Shown piece after piece: positions 1 to 6,447 of a DNA stretch of 9,554 nt. Within the stretch, counting starts at the first letter, position 1, and each line of letters opens with the position of its first letter. The notes under the pieces were generated by a model, which saw only the letters and a list, made by a program, of their open reading frames with translations, was not told the origin of the DNA and ran no database searches. The translations under genes were made by a program, and so were the position numbers. The DNA is from Synergistaceae bacterium (GTDB lineage: Bacteria; Synergistota; Synergistia; Synergistales; Aminobacteriaceae): NCBI GenBank assembly GCA_017458545.1, contig JAFTBA010000238.1, forward strand, positions 1 through 9,554, given 5' to 3'.

Positions 1-447
1 CCGTCAATATTACTGTCGCCTTTTGTGCTGCTGCTTGCGCCTAATTTCTGGGCTGCCTCAGTATTCCTCATAACATACAGTACAGTATGGTCAACGCTGT
101 TTGCGACAGTAACGGGTATAATGACTATCGACAGGCGTTATCTCGATAAAGCCGATGCACTTGAGATACGCGGTCTCAAACGCATAACTAAGGTAATACT
201 TCCTGCTGCGAGTCCGTCAATACTTTCAGGGTTCGTGAACTCACTGCGTAATACTTTCGTAATGCTGGTGTATGCGGAAATGTACGGTTCGCGTTACGGT
301 ATGGGATTTTTCGTGAAGAAGTATACAGATTTCAGCCTTTACGATCACGCATGGGGAGGATTTCTTTTCATGGTGCTGGTACTGGTTGTGGTAATGCAGT
401 TTTTCGACAGACTGAAAGAATACTTACTGAGGTGGACGATTGATTGA
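1..447 (+). CDS. ABC transporter permease, NitT/TauT/SsuC type (5' end outside window)
   Basis: This is the C-terminal 148 residues of an inner-membrane permease of a nitrate/sulfonate/taurine-type ABC importer. The frame is open from base 1, so the real start lies to the left; the GTG at 25 is internal. Seen directly: hydrophobic segments at both ends and, between them, the cytoplasmic EAA-type loop that docks on the ATPase (ADALEIRGLKR...ILPAASPSIL). The family pattern AEMYGSRYGMGFFV follows, corresponding to the usual 'E(M/L)xGxxxGLGxxI'. It ends in a charged tail (DRLKEYLLRW). The stop TGA overlaps the ATG of the next gene by one base (TGATG), so the two are probably translationally coupled. 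The substrate cannot be told: this subfamily handles sulfonates, nitrate, pyrimidine precursors of thiamine and others, and neither the binding protein nor the ATPase is in view. Confidence 0.88.
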   Translation, partial: PSILLSPFVLLLAPNFWAASVFLITYSTVWSTLFATVTGIMTIDRRYLDKADALEIRGLKRITKVILPAASPSILSGFVNSLRNTFVMLVYAEMYGSRYGMGFFVKKYTDFSLYDHAWGGFLFMVLVLVVVMQFFDRLKEYLLRWTID

Positions 448-887
448 TGAAGGAATATGACTTGAAGAGGTTTGTTGCACCTAATACGAGTGATTATGAT
501 ACTGCGTTGAGTGAGATTAAGGCAGGCAGAAAGAGAAGCCATTGGATATGGTATATATTTCCGCAGCTGAAAGGCTTAGGGAGGAGCTATAACTCCGAGT
601 ATTACGGTATAGAGAATGCTGAGGAAGCACGCGAATATCTCATGCACCCCCTTCTCGGTGAACATCTCAGGGAAATAACAGCGGCATTGCTTGAGCTTGA
701 AGGGAATGATCCCGTTAAGGTTATGGGAAGCATAGACGCTCTTAAACTGAAATCATCTATGACGCTGTTTGCTGCAGTTTCGGAGGAAGGGTCAGTGTTT
801 CACCGTGTGCTGGATAAATATTTTGACGGTGAACGCGATGAGATGACGCTGTCGATTTTGGGCGGTAACGTCAGAACCACCGATTGA
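447..887 (+). CDS. DUF1810 family protein
   Basis: A 146-residue soluble protein matching the DUF1810 family along its whole length. Recognisable blocks in order are L-K-R-F-V near the start, the signature GRKRSHWIWYIFPQLKGLGR (about residues 29-48), EAREYLMHPLLGEHL, KLKSSMTLFA and the closing FDGERDEMTLSIL. The family has no established function that I know; some database entries carry the misleading name 'calpastatin'. There is no signal peptide or membrane segment. ATG at 447 is preferred to the adjacent TTG at 444 because it forms the TGATG overlap with the permease stop and has a GAGGTGG ribosome site at 429-435. It is the last gene of the rightward unit, and the terminator stem overlaps its stop codon. 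Confidence 0.88.
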   Translation: MKEYDLKRFVAPNTSDYDTALSEIKAGRKRSHWIWYIFPQLKGLGRSYNSEYYGIENAEEAREYLMHPLLGEHLREITAALLELEGNDPVKVMGSIDALKLKSSMTLFAAVSEEGSVFHRVLDKYFDGERDEMTLSILGGNVRTTD

Positions 888-911
888 TTCGATGATTCTG
901 ACTGTTTTTTT
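870..911 (+). terminator. Rho-independent terminator after the permease-DUF1810 unit
   Basis: GTCAGAA (870-876) pairs with TTCTGAC (896-902) in a 7-bp stem, followed by TGTTTTTTT (903-911). The 5' arm lies inside the last codons of the DUF1810 gene. The mirror strand has no U-tract after the stem, so it works only rightward. It separates the unit from the convergent thioesterase gene. Confidence 0.7.
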
Positions 912-916
912 GTTGA

Positions 917-1333
917 CTACTCGCTCAGAAATTCGTTCAGCCATTCCTCAAGGGCGTTACCGTTCCGCAGTAATTTCCCGTCAGCAGACGTAAAAGCATG
1001 TTTCGTGTAACCTTCTGCAGCAGTTTTCCCCGACTTAACATCAAGTATTCTGCAGCTGAATACAACGCTTACCTTAGTGAGTTTAGTTACTGAGGTCTCA
1101 ATATCTATCTCATCATCGTAATACAACGGCGATTTATAGCGGCAATGAGCTTCAACTACGGGTAACAATACCCCTTCTTTTTCCCAGAGCGCGAAACTTT
1201 TACCGTTAGCACGGCAGAAATCAGACCGTCCCATTTCGAACCAGTCCAAATATCTCCCGTGATATGCTACTCCCATTTTGTCGGTCTCTCCGTAACGTAC
1301 CCGTGTTCTTGTTATCTGTTTCATCTCAGGCAT
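917..1333 (-). CDS. YbgC/FadM-type hotdog acyl-CoA thioesterase
   Basis: A 138-residue single-domain hotdog-fold protein, the typical length for YbgC-like thioesterases, which hydrolyse acyl-CoA (or acyl-ACP) thioesters in the cytoplasm. The N-terminal motif RVRYGETDKMGVAYHGRYLD (residues 11-30) is the family signature; D18 is the expected catalytic aspartate and H25 the conserved histidine. WFEMGRSDF continues the central helix. Start: ATG at 1333 has GGGAAGGA about 11 nt upstream; the internal Met4 would place that site too far away. It lies 36 nt downstream of the ThrE-like exporter gene and is probably the last gene of the fhs operon. The acyl substrate cannot be predicted, and the link to folate or amino-acid metabolism is only positional. 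No clear leftward terminator is visible beyond its stop. Confidence 0.88.
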   Translation of the reverse strand: MPEMKQITRTRVRYGETDKMGVAYHGRYLDWFEMGRSDFCRANGKSFALWEKEGVLLPVVEAHCRYKSPLYYDDEIDIETSVTKLTKVSVVFSCRILDVKSGKTAAEGYTKHAFTSADGKLLRNGNALEEWLNEFLSE

Positions 1334-1369
1334 AATACGTTCATTCCTTCCCGTTAAAATTTGCTGATT

Positions 1370-2602
1370 TTACCTGCGTATGTAGCGTTTCAGTCTTACG
1401 TGATGTGCAACTGCTGACGCTAACACAAACCCCATGCTCAACCCTGCAAGCGATATTAAACAGTTTGCACCGTTAATTTTCACCCAGCTCGTATTGTTCA
1501 TGTACAGTCCCGAAATCGCGTAGAAGAACAAATCTCCAGGTATCAGAGGAATTATCGCAGGGTATACGAAATATGTTGACGGCTGACGGCGTTTTATCGC
1601 TAAGATTTCGGCGTACAGTGCAGCAACTGAGGCTGATAACGTCATGTATAACAGTCTGCTCTCAGTAAACGAAGGCAGAATTATCACTGCCATTCTCGAT
1701 AACGCTCCACCGAAACCCGCAAGCCATAAATCCTTTACCGGTATTCTGAAAACTATCCCGAACCCTACTGAGGCCATGAACGACAGCACTACCAGCAGTC
1801 CTGCGTTACCCAAAGGCACAATAGAACCTATCATGTTCTCACCGCCCCACATTATGAACGCCAAATATATCCCTCCTGCAAGCGCAGCGGTCTCAACAGT
1901 AATCTTCAGCATCTGCAATATACCGTTAATCTCGCGTCCGCAAAGCAGATTCCTCATAGCGTTCACTAACGGTATACCGGGTAAGACTAACATGTTTACG
2001 GTTATCATTGTTACAGCGAAATCAGCATTGAAACCAGAATGTATGAACATCATCGAGCATGACGCAGCAGCACACATTGTGAGCGAATTAATCAGTATAC
2101 GGTCAAGCCCTGTTCTTTCGAGCCATGACATAACGAAATGAATCAGTACCGTTATGCAGGTAATAGGGATTATGTCCCACAGGCTTGCTCCGAATATGAA
2201 CCCTAAACATAACATCGCGCATATTTTTCCTGAGACTATAACGCTCTCGCTGTAATCCTTAACGTTCATGGCACGGTCAAGCATTTGAGCGAGGGTTTTA
2301 GGATTAGGGGTTATCTCTGCTACTTTGTAGGACAACTGATTGAGGCTCTTGAGACGTTCCAAATGAATCCCTGAAGGAGGGATTGAGATTTGGCGCGAAG
2401 AATAATTATTCTCTGAGTCCAATGCGCTTATTGACATCTGAGTACTCAAAAGGAATATGCTGACATCTTTAAAACCGTAAGCCCGGCAAATAAATTCAGC
2501 GGCCAAGCTGACACGTTCAAGGCTTGCACCGCTGATTATCATGTTACGCGTGAGGTTGACGCAGAAATTCAAAACGTAATCAATATCTCTCATTACTGAC
2601 AA
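1370..2602 (-). CDS. Fused threonine/serine exporter, ThrE family (DUF1212 + ThrE_2)
   Basis: A 410-residue integral membrane protein combining both halves of the ThrE family in one chain. An N-terminal cytoplasmic DUF1212 segment (about 1-120) has the motif SGASLERVSLAAEFICRAYG. A first membrane bundle (about 121-280) contains PGIPLVNAMRNLL at 208-220. The C-terminal half (about 290-410) carries the second signature YPAIIPLIPGDLFFYAISG at 347-365. Roughly ten hydrophobic segments are visible. Corynebacterial ThrE exports threonine and serine by proton-motive force; transport by this protein is inferred from family. The gene abuts the folD stop: a TTG start at 2602 lies 7-8 nt from GGAGAG, whereas ATG at 2593 would be about 17 nt away. 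I therefore favour TTG, but either is possible (difference three residues). Confidence 0.85.
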   Translation of the reverse strand: MSVMRDIDYVLNFCVNLTRNMIISGASLERVSLAAEFICRAYGFKDVSIFLLSTQMSISALDSENNYSSRQISIPPSGIHLERLKSLNQLSYKVAEITPNPKTLAQMLDRAMNVKDYSESVIVSGKICAMLCLGFIFGASLWDIIPITCITVLIHFVMSWLERTGLDRILINSLTMCAAASCSMMFIHSGFNADFAVTMITVNMLVLPGIPLVNAMRNLLCGREINGILQMLKITVETAALAGGIYLAFIMWGGENMIGSIVPLGNAGLLVVLSFMASVGFGIVFRIPVKDLWLAGFGGALSRMAVIILPSFTESRLLYMTLSASVAALYAEILAIKRRQPSTYFVYPAIIPLIPGDLFFYAISGLYMNNTSWVKINGANCLISLAGLSMGFVLASAVAHHVRLKRYIRR

Positions 2603-3448
2603 CTAAACTCTCTCCGCAGATTCAATTACATGTTTTGCCAAGACTGCTGTTGTTACAGCACCGACTCCGCCGGGTACCGGAGTTATAGCACCTACTAAAG
2701 GCTCAACGTTATCATAGTCAACATCACCGCATAATTTCCCTTCACCGTCAGTGTTAATCCCAACGTCAATAACAACCTGACCCTCCGAAACGAAATCAGC
2801 ACTTACGAATTTTGCTCTGCCTATAGCGGCTATGAGTATGTCTGCTTTACGGCAGATTGACGGAAGATTTCGAGTCCTTGAATGGCATATTGTTACGGTA
2901 GCGTTACGGCTCATCAACAGCATTGCAACGGGACGGCCTATCACTAAGCTGCGTCCTATTATCACGATATTCTTACCCTCAACATCAATTCCGTAATGGT
3001 CTAACAGCTCAATACATGCCTGAGCGGTGCAGGGAGGATAACCGGTTCCCGAACCCGTGAAGACTCCTGCGAGCGATAAGTCTGTCATGCAGTCGACATC
3101 TTTTTCAGGGAGTAACATTTCACATGCTGAACGCTCTGCATTCTTGTCGTTCAACGGCCTGAATATTAAGCACCCGTGAATTGAATCGTCCTCATTAATT
3201 TCGAGAATGCAGGGAGCGATTCTGTCAGACGTTTCATTTTCGGGAAGGATAATTTTTTTGACGGCGATACCGATTTTCTCACAGCGTTTTGAAGCTCCGT
3301 TTTCGTAAGCAATATCACCGGGTTTCTCACCTGCTCTCAGCATTGCCAATGAAGGTATTATGCCTTTAGCTTTGAGAGCGTTGCAGCGTTCAGTGAGTTC
3401 TTCTGTTAATTTAGCGGCAACAGGTGAACCCTTTAAGATTTCGGCCAT
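2603..3448 (-). CDS. folD: FolD-type methylene-THF dehydrogenase, cyclohydrolase residues missing
   Basis: 281 residues, the normal FolD length. FolD normally oxidises 5,10-methylene-THF to methenyl-THF with NAD(P) and then hydrolyses it to 10-formyl-THF. Seen: N-terminal catalytic domain; EKDVD (115-119) with the substrate-binding Asp119; PPCTA (138-142); the Rossmann motif GRSLVIGRP (165-173); and the terminal ITPVPGGVGAVTT block. Against the usual Y-V-x-x-K pattern, Tyr48 is kept but the catalytic Lys position (E. coli K54, human K56) is Ala52 in YENGASKRC. The Gln of the usual VQLPLP (human Q100) is Phe96 in LIFRPL. In the human enzyme both residues are needed for the cyclohydrolase step, so this is probably a dehydrogenase only, with FchA doing the hydrolysis. 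Good ribosome site AGGAG, 8 nt before ATG; one base separates it from the fchA stop. Confidence 0.92.
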   Translation of the reverse strand: MAEILKGSPVAAKLTEELTERCNALKAKGIIPSLAMLRAGEKPGDIAYENGASKRCEKIGIAVKKIILPENETSDRIAPCILEINEDDSIHGCLIFRPLNDKNAERSACEMLLPEKDVDCMTDLSLAGVFTGSGTGYPPCTAQACIELLDHYGIDVEGKNIVIIGRSLVIGRPVAMLLMSRNATVTICHSRTRNLPSICRKADILIAAIGRAKFVSADFVSEGQVVIDVGINTDGEGKLCGDVDYDNVEPLVGAITPVPGGVGAVTTAVLAKHVIESAERV

Positions 3449-3449
3449 A

Positions 3450-4082
3450 CTACACTCTCCTCACTATGAGGGTAACTTTTCCCGAAATATCATCGGCTTT
3501 CTGCAAATATTCGGCGAGAAGTTCATCAGTCTGAGACTCAATCTCACGTGCTTCAGGGCTGTGCCTGAGACTCCCTGCGTTAATGTAGATGTTCATAGCT
3601 GCGGAGTTCATAGCTGCCTCACAGAGAAGTACTCCGCACCCTACATCGGAGATTAACATAACATTTCCCTTCTCCATTACGACACTGAGGAGGTCTATTG
3701 CCTCGCAGCAGCATTTCACCATTTCGAGAGGTGCTTTGCAGGCATTGAGGGCAGCTTTCTCGAAAATAGCCTGACGGTCAGGAGCATCTTTAGGGAGTTT
3801 CCAAGCCGCTGAAAGTTCAGGGAATGCTTTTGCGTCCTCATCTGCAAGCTCAATGAGTCGTGCTCTGAGTTTATCGGAACGTTCAACGATTGATTTCATT
3901 TCGTCCTCAACGTCAAGATACCTTTTGTTGCCGACAGTGAAATTCGCGGCCATCTGACACAAAGCTGAACCCAATGCACCGACTAAAGCAGAGGCAGCAC
4001 CTCCTCCGGGCATTGAGACTTTTGCTCCGAGAAGTTTCGAGAACTCTGCGCATGATTCTTTCATCAATAATTTTTCGGCCAT
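3450..4082 (-). CDS. fchA: Methenyl-THF cyclohydrolase (FTCD_C/FchA family)
   Basis: A 210-residue stand-alone homologue of the cyclodeaminase/cyclohydrolase domain of formiminotransferase-cyclodeaminase. The glycine-rich folate-binding signature SMPGGGAASALVGALGSAL lies at residues 23-41, followed by the long helices and the AAMNSAAMNIYINAGSL segment typical of the family. Clostridial FchA hydrolyses methenyl-THF to 10-formyl-THF (or the reverse). Two bases separate it from the fhs stop and one base separates its stop from the folD ATG, giving an unbroken fhs-fchA-folD series of one-carbon enzymes. Its own ribosome site is weak (only a G-rich stretch inside the fhs end), so translation is probably coupled to fhs. 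Cyclodeaminase activity in histidine breakdown is the alternative, but no formiminotransferase is present. Confidence 0.93.
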   Translation of the reverse strand: MAEKLLMKESCAEFSKLLGAKVSMPGGGAASALVGALGSALCQMAANFTVGNKRYLDVEDEMKSIVERSDKLRARLIELADEDAKAFPELSAAWKLPKDAPDRQAIFEKAALNACKAPLEMVKCCCEAIDLLSVVMEKGNVMLISDVGCGVLLCEAAMNSAAMNIYINAGSLRHSPEAREIESQTDELLAEYLQKADDISGKVTLIVRRV

Positions 4083-4084
4083 TG

Positions 4085-5758
4085 TTAGAACAACCCCGTA
4101 ATCTTTCCGTCAGCGTCAACGTCAATGTTAAGCGCGGCAGGTTTCTTGGGTAAACCGGGCATAGTCATAATCTCACCTGTTACCGCAACGAGGAAACCTG
4201 CTCCTGCTGAGAGCCTGACTTCACGAACGGTTATTCTGAAATTCGAGGGTCTTCCGATTTTAACAGGGTCATCTGAGAGCGAATACTGAGTTTTAGCCAT
4301 GCAGACGAGTAAATCATCTTTACCGAGTTCGTGAATCAACGCTAAATCTTTTTCAGCCTGTGCAGTGAAATCTACTCCGTCAGCGCCGTAAATTTCACGG
4401 GCAATAGCATTCATTTTCTCTTTGGGAGTCAGTGAAGTGTCATAGATGAATTTGAACGATGACGGTTTTTCGCAAGCCTCAACAACTTTCTGAGCTAATT
4501 CTTTGCCGCCCTCACCGCCTTTAGCCCAGACCTCTGAGAGTGCAAATGACGCTCCGAGTTCCTGACACTTCTTAGCGACAAGCGCAAGTTCAGCCTCAGT
4601 ATCATTAGGGAATCTGTTTATCGCAACTACAACGGGCAAACCGTACTTCTGAATGTTCTCAATGTGCTTAATGAGGTTGGGAATACCTGCCTCAAGAGCT
4701 GTTAAGTCCTCAGTGTTAAGTTCAGTCTTCTTACGGCCTCCGTGCATTTTCAACGCCCTCACAGTAGCAACAACGACAACAGCATCAGGTTTAAGACCTG
4801 CGACTCTGCATTTAATGTCGAGGAATTTTTCGGCACCCAAGTCAGCACCGAAACCTGCCTCAGTAACAAGATAGTCAGCACATTTCAAGCCTAACTTAGT
4901 TGCCTGAACGCTGTTGCACCCGTGAGCTATGTTAGCGAAAGGTCCTCCGTGAATGAATACGGGACTTCCTTCGAGTGTCTGAACGAGGTTAGGTTTGATT
5001 GCGTCCTTGAGGAGAACGGCCATTGAACCCGAAGCTCCTATGTCTGAGGCCGTAACGGGTTTGCCGTCGTAAGTGTAAGCGAGAATCATTCTGCCGAGTC
5101 TTGCTTTTAAGTCCATGAGGTCAGCGGATAAACATAAAATAGCCATTACCTCAGACGCGACTGTGATGTCGAAGCCTGACTCTCTTGGAACGCCGTTGGC
5201 TTTACCGCCTAGACCGATGATGATGTTGCGGAGTGCGCGCTCATTGAGATCCATAACGCGCCTGAAGACGACACGTCTGGGGTCAATGTTGAGTTCGTTG
5301 CCCTGCTGAATGTGATTGTCGAGCATAGCGGCACAGAGATTATGTGCGGTAGTGATTGCGTGAAGGTCGCCAGTGAAATGAAGGTTAATGTCCTCCATAG
5401 GTATTACCTGAGCGTAACCGCCTCCTGCAGCACCGCCTTTGAGTCCGAAGCTGGGACCTAACGAGGGTTCGCGGAGAGCAGCCATTGAATTTTTGCCGAT
5501 TTTGCGGAGGCCGTCAGTGAGTCCGACAGTTGTTGTAGTTTTTCCCTCTCCTGCAGGGGTAGGGGTGATAGCGGTAACGAGTATTAATTTACCGTCAGGC
5601 TTATTGGTGAGACGTTTGAAGACTGAGGGCGAGATCTTAGCTTTGTAACGTCCGTAAAGTTCGAGTTCGTCATCAGAAATCCCTATACCTTCTGCGACTT
5701 TAACGACAGGAATGGGGTTAGCTGACTGTGCAATTTCTATATCGCTGGGAAATGACAT
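4085..5758 (-). CDS. fhs: Formate--tetrahydrofolate ligase
   Basis: A 557-residue enzyme matching full-length 10-formyl-THF synthetase, which joins formate to THF with ATP hydrolysis. Seen: N-terminal SDIEIAQSA; P-loop TPTPAGEGKT (residues 65-74); REPSLGPSFGLKGGAAGGGY; EGSPVFIHGGPFANIAHG; TEAGFGADLGAEKF; and a C-terminal GEIMTMPGLPKKPAA. The frame could be extended upstream to an ATG at 5827, but homologues begin close to SDIEIAQ and that longer start would lie upstream of the promoter's -10 box. ATG at 5758 is therefore chosen. Its ribosome site AAGGAG (5778-5773) is unusually far away (about 14 nt, with a T7 run between). It is the first gene of the operon and supplies formyl-THF for purine and formyl-Met synthesis or, in reverse, recovers ATP from formyl-THF during amino-acid fermentation. 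Confidence 0.96.
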   Translation of the reverse strand: MSFPSDIEIAQSANPIPVVKVAEGIGISDDELELYGRYKAKISPSVFKRLTNKPDGKLILVTAITPTPAGEGKTTTTVGLTDGLRKIGKNSMAALREPSLGPSFGLKGGAAGGGYAQVIPMEDINLHFTGDLHAITTAHNLCAAMLDNHIQQGNELNIDPRRVVFRRVMDLNERALRNIIIGLGGKANGVPRESGFDITVASEVMAILCLSADLMDLKARLGRMILAYTYDGKPVTASDIGASGSMAVLLKDAIKPNLVQTLEGSPVFIHGGPFANIAHGCNSVQATKLGLKCADYLVTEAGFGADLGAEKFLDIKCRVAGLKPDAVVVVATVRALKMHGGRKKTELNTEDLTALEAGIPNLIKHIENIQKYGLPVVVAINRFPNDTEAELALVAKKCQELGASFALSEVWAKGGEGGKELAQKVVEACEKPSSFKFIYDTSLTPKEKMNAIAREIYGADGVDFTAQAEKDLALIHELGKDDLLVCMAKTQYSLSDDPVKIGRPSNFRITVREVRLSAGAGFLVAVTGEIMTMPGLPKKPAALNIDVDADGKITGLF

Positions 5759-5804
5759 TGTGTTAAAAAAATCTCCTTTACGTTTTATGATTTCATTTCG
5801 TGGA

Positions 5805-5813
5805 ATTATACCA
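5805..5813 (-). promoter_or_regulatory. fhs: Extended -10 promoter of the fhs operon
   Basis: Read on the minus strand the sequence is TGGTATAAT, a perfect -10 hexamer with the TGn extension. No good -35 is found at 16-18 nt, which suits an extended -10 promoter. Transcription would start around 5797-5799, leaving a leader of about 40 nt that contains the AAGGAG ribosome site. No riboswitch fits in so short a leader. Confidence 0.65.
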
Positions 5814-6216
5814 GAGTGATAAAGCAAAGCAGTGAAGTGAAAAAAGTAGGTGAAACCCGTTATTGAAATTCTAGTAAATCAGCTTTTATCTTCAACTAAC
5901 GTATGAAATATAATTTGCCTCATTTGGTAAAGCACATTGACAACTGGATATAAGCGGTTGGACGAAGGAATATAAGTCTCACACAAAAAGCGAGAACTAA
6001 GCATAAAGGGACAATACTGGGTTTCGTCCGTAAAATATTCAACCTTTCAAGGCGAAGAAGTGTTTGTACCGATACGTTAGTCGGAAATTTAAGGCTCTGG
6101 AGCGTTATACCAAACGTGAGTAGCGAGTAAGACCAGTGAAAGCGGACGCGATGAATGAGCAAGGGAACATAAAAGTTGAGTTATTAACTTTTTATAAGTT
6201 TTCTGTAACGGGGATC
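5814..6216. other. Gene-free stretch, unrecognised
   Basis: About 400 bases with no convincing gene. A perfect inverted pair GGACGAA (5960-5966) / TTCGTCC (6023-6029) is extended by two G-U pairs. Weaker pairs are CCGA/TCGG around 6069-6084 and AAAAGTT (6171-6177) / AACTTTT (6186-6192), the latter overlapping AACTT/AAGTT. One plus-strand frame stays open for 58 codons (5954-6127) without a start codon, and a 16-codon frame (5903-5953) precedes it in the same phase. Neither resembles a protein I know. The minus-strand open frame here is rich in Leu/Ser/Phe with no ribosome site and looks like chance. It could be a decayed gene, a non-coding RNA or plain spacer. Confidence 0.4.
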
Positions 6217-6372
6217 GCGTGGAGAGGATATAAAACTCATAAAATCTCCCACCGCATTTTTATGAGAAATAGCCGAATTATACGGCTATTCAATGTTTGT
6301 TAATCCCTAATCCGTAAGGGCTTGTCTCTGAGGTGGGGAATAACGGCCCCGCTTCAGGTGAGTTCTTTTTTT
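6217..6372 (+). ncRNA. Candidate structured RNA or leader upstream of the DUF362 gene
   Basis: A run of closely spaced hairpins, all computed by eye. (1) GCGTGGAGA (6217-6225) with TCTCCCACCGC (6245-6255), two bulges; this overlaps CTCATAAAA (6236-6244) / TTTTATGAG (6258-6266, 9 bp perfect), so the two compete or form a partial pseudoknot. (2) AATAGCCG (6268-6275) / CGGCTATT (6283-6290), 8 bp perfect. (3) CCCT (6305-6308) / AGGG (6317-6320). (4) CTGAGGTGGGG (6328-6338) / CCCCGCTTCAG (6347-6357), 11 bp with loop AATAACGG, followed 8 nt later by a T7 run (6366-6372). It does not match 6S, SRP, RNase P, tmRNA or a folate riboswitch as I know them. It may be a small RNA or a regulatory leader; no clear promoter is seen in front. 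Confidence 0.35.
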
Positions 6373-6377
6373 ACTGA

Positions 6378-6409
6378 GTTGTCCGCAGCTCCCTCGGACG
6401 GCTTTTATT
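6378..6409 (+). terminator. Intrinsic terminator or attenuator before the DUF362 gene
   Basis: GTTGTCCG (6378-6385) pairs with CGGACGGC (6395-6402), 8 bp including two G-U pairs, loop of nine bases, then TTTTATTAT. It lies about 40 bases upstream of the DUF362 start codon. It either ends the preceding RNA or works as an attenuator of the DUF362 gene. A TATACT (6409-6414) immediately after it could be a -10 box, but no matching -35 is visible. Confidence 0.5.
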
Positions 6410-6447
6410 ATACTACACGGCGAAAACGGGAGTGAGAGGAAAAAACA

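Noticed and set aside
1644..2141. 165-codon plus-strand open frame inside the ThrE-like gene
   Set aside because: It is the antisense shadow of a clear membrane-protein gene that carries both family signatures.
5759..5813. Folate (THF) riboswitch in front of fhs
   Set aside because: The leader after the extended -10 promoter is only about 40 nt, too short for the aptamer, and no conserved core is seen.
5759..5827. Longer fhs start at ATG 5827, adding 23 residues
   Set aside because: It would begin upstream of the TGGTATAAT promoter box, and homologues start near SDIEIAQ.
6114..6138. rRNA-like string CGTGAGTAGCGAGTAAGACC resembling part of 23S rRNA
   Set aside because: The flanks do not follow 23S sequence on either side, so a ribosomal RNA fragment is not supported.
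5920..6162. 80-codon minus-strand open frame
   Set aside because: Leu/Ser/Phe-rich, no ribosome site, no recognisable motif; looks like a chance frame in non-coding DNA.
6217..6409. 6S RNA, RNase P RNA, tmRNA or SRP RNA
   Set aside because: None of the diagnostic motifs of these RNAs was found on either strand; only generic hairpins are present.
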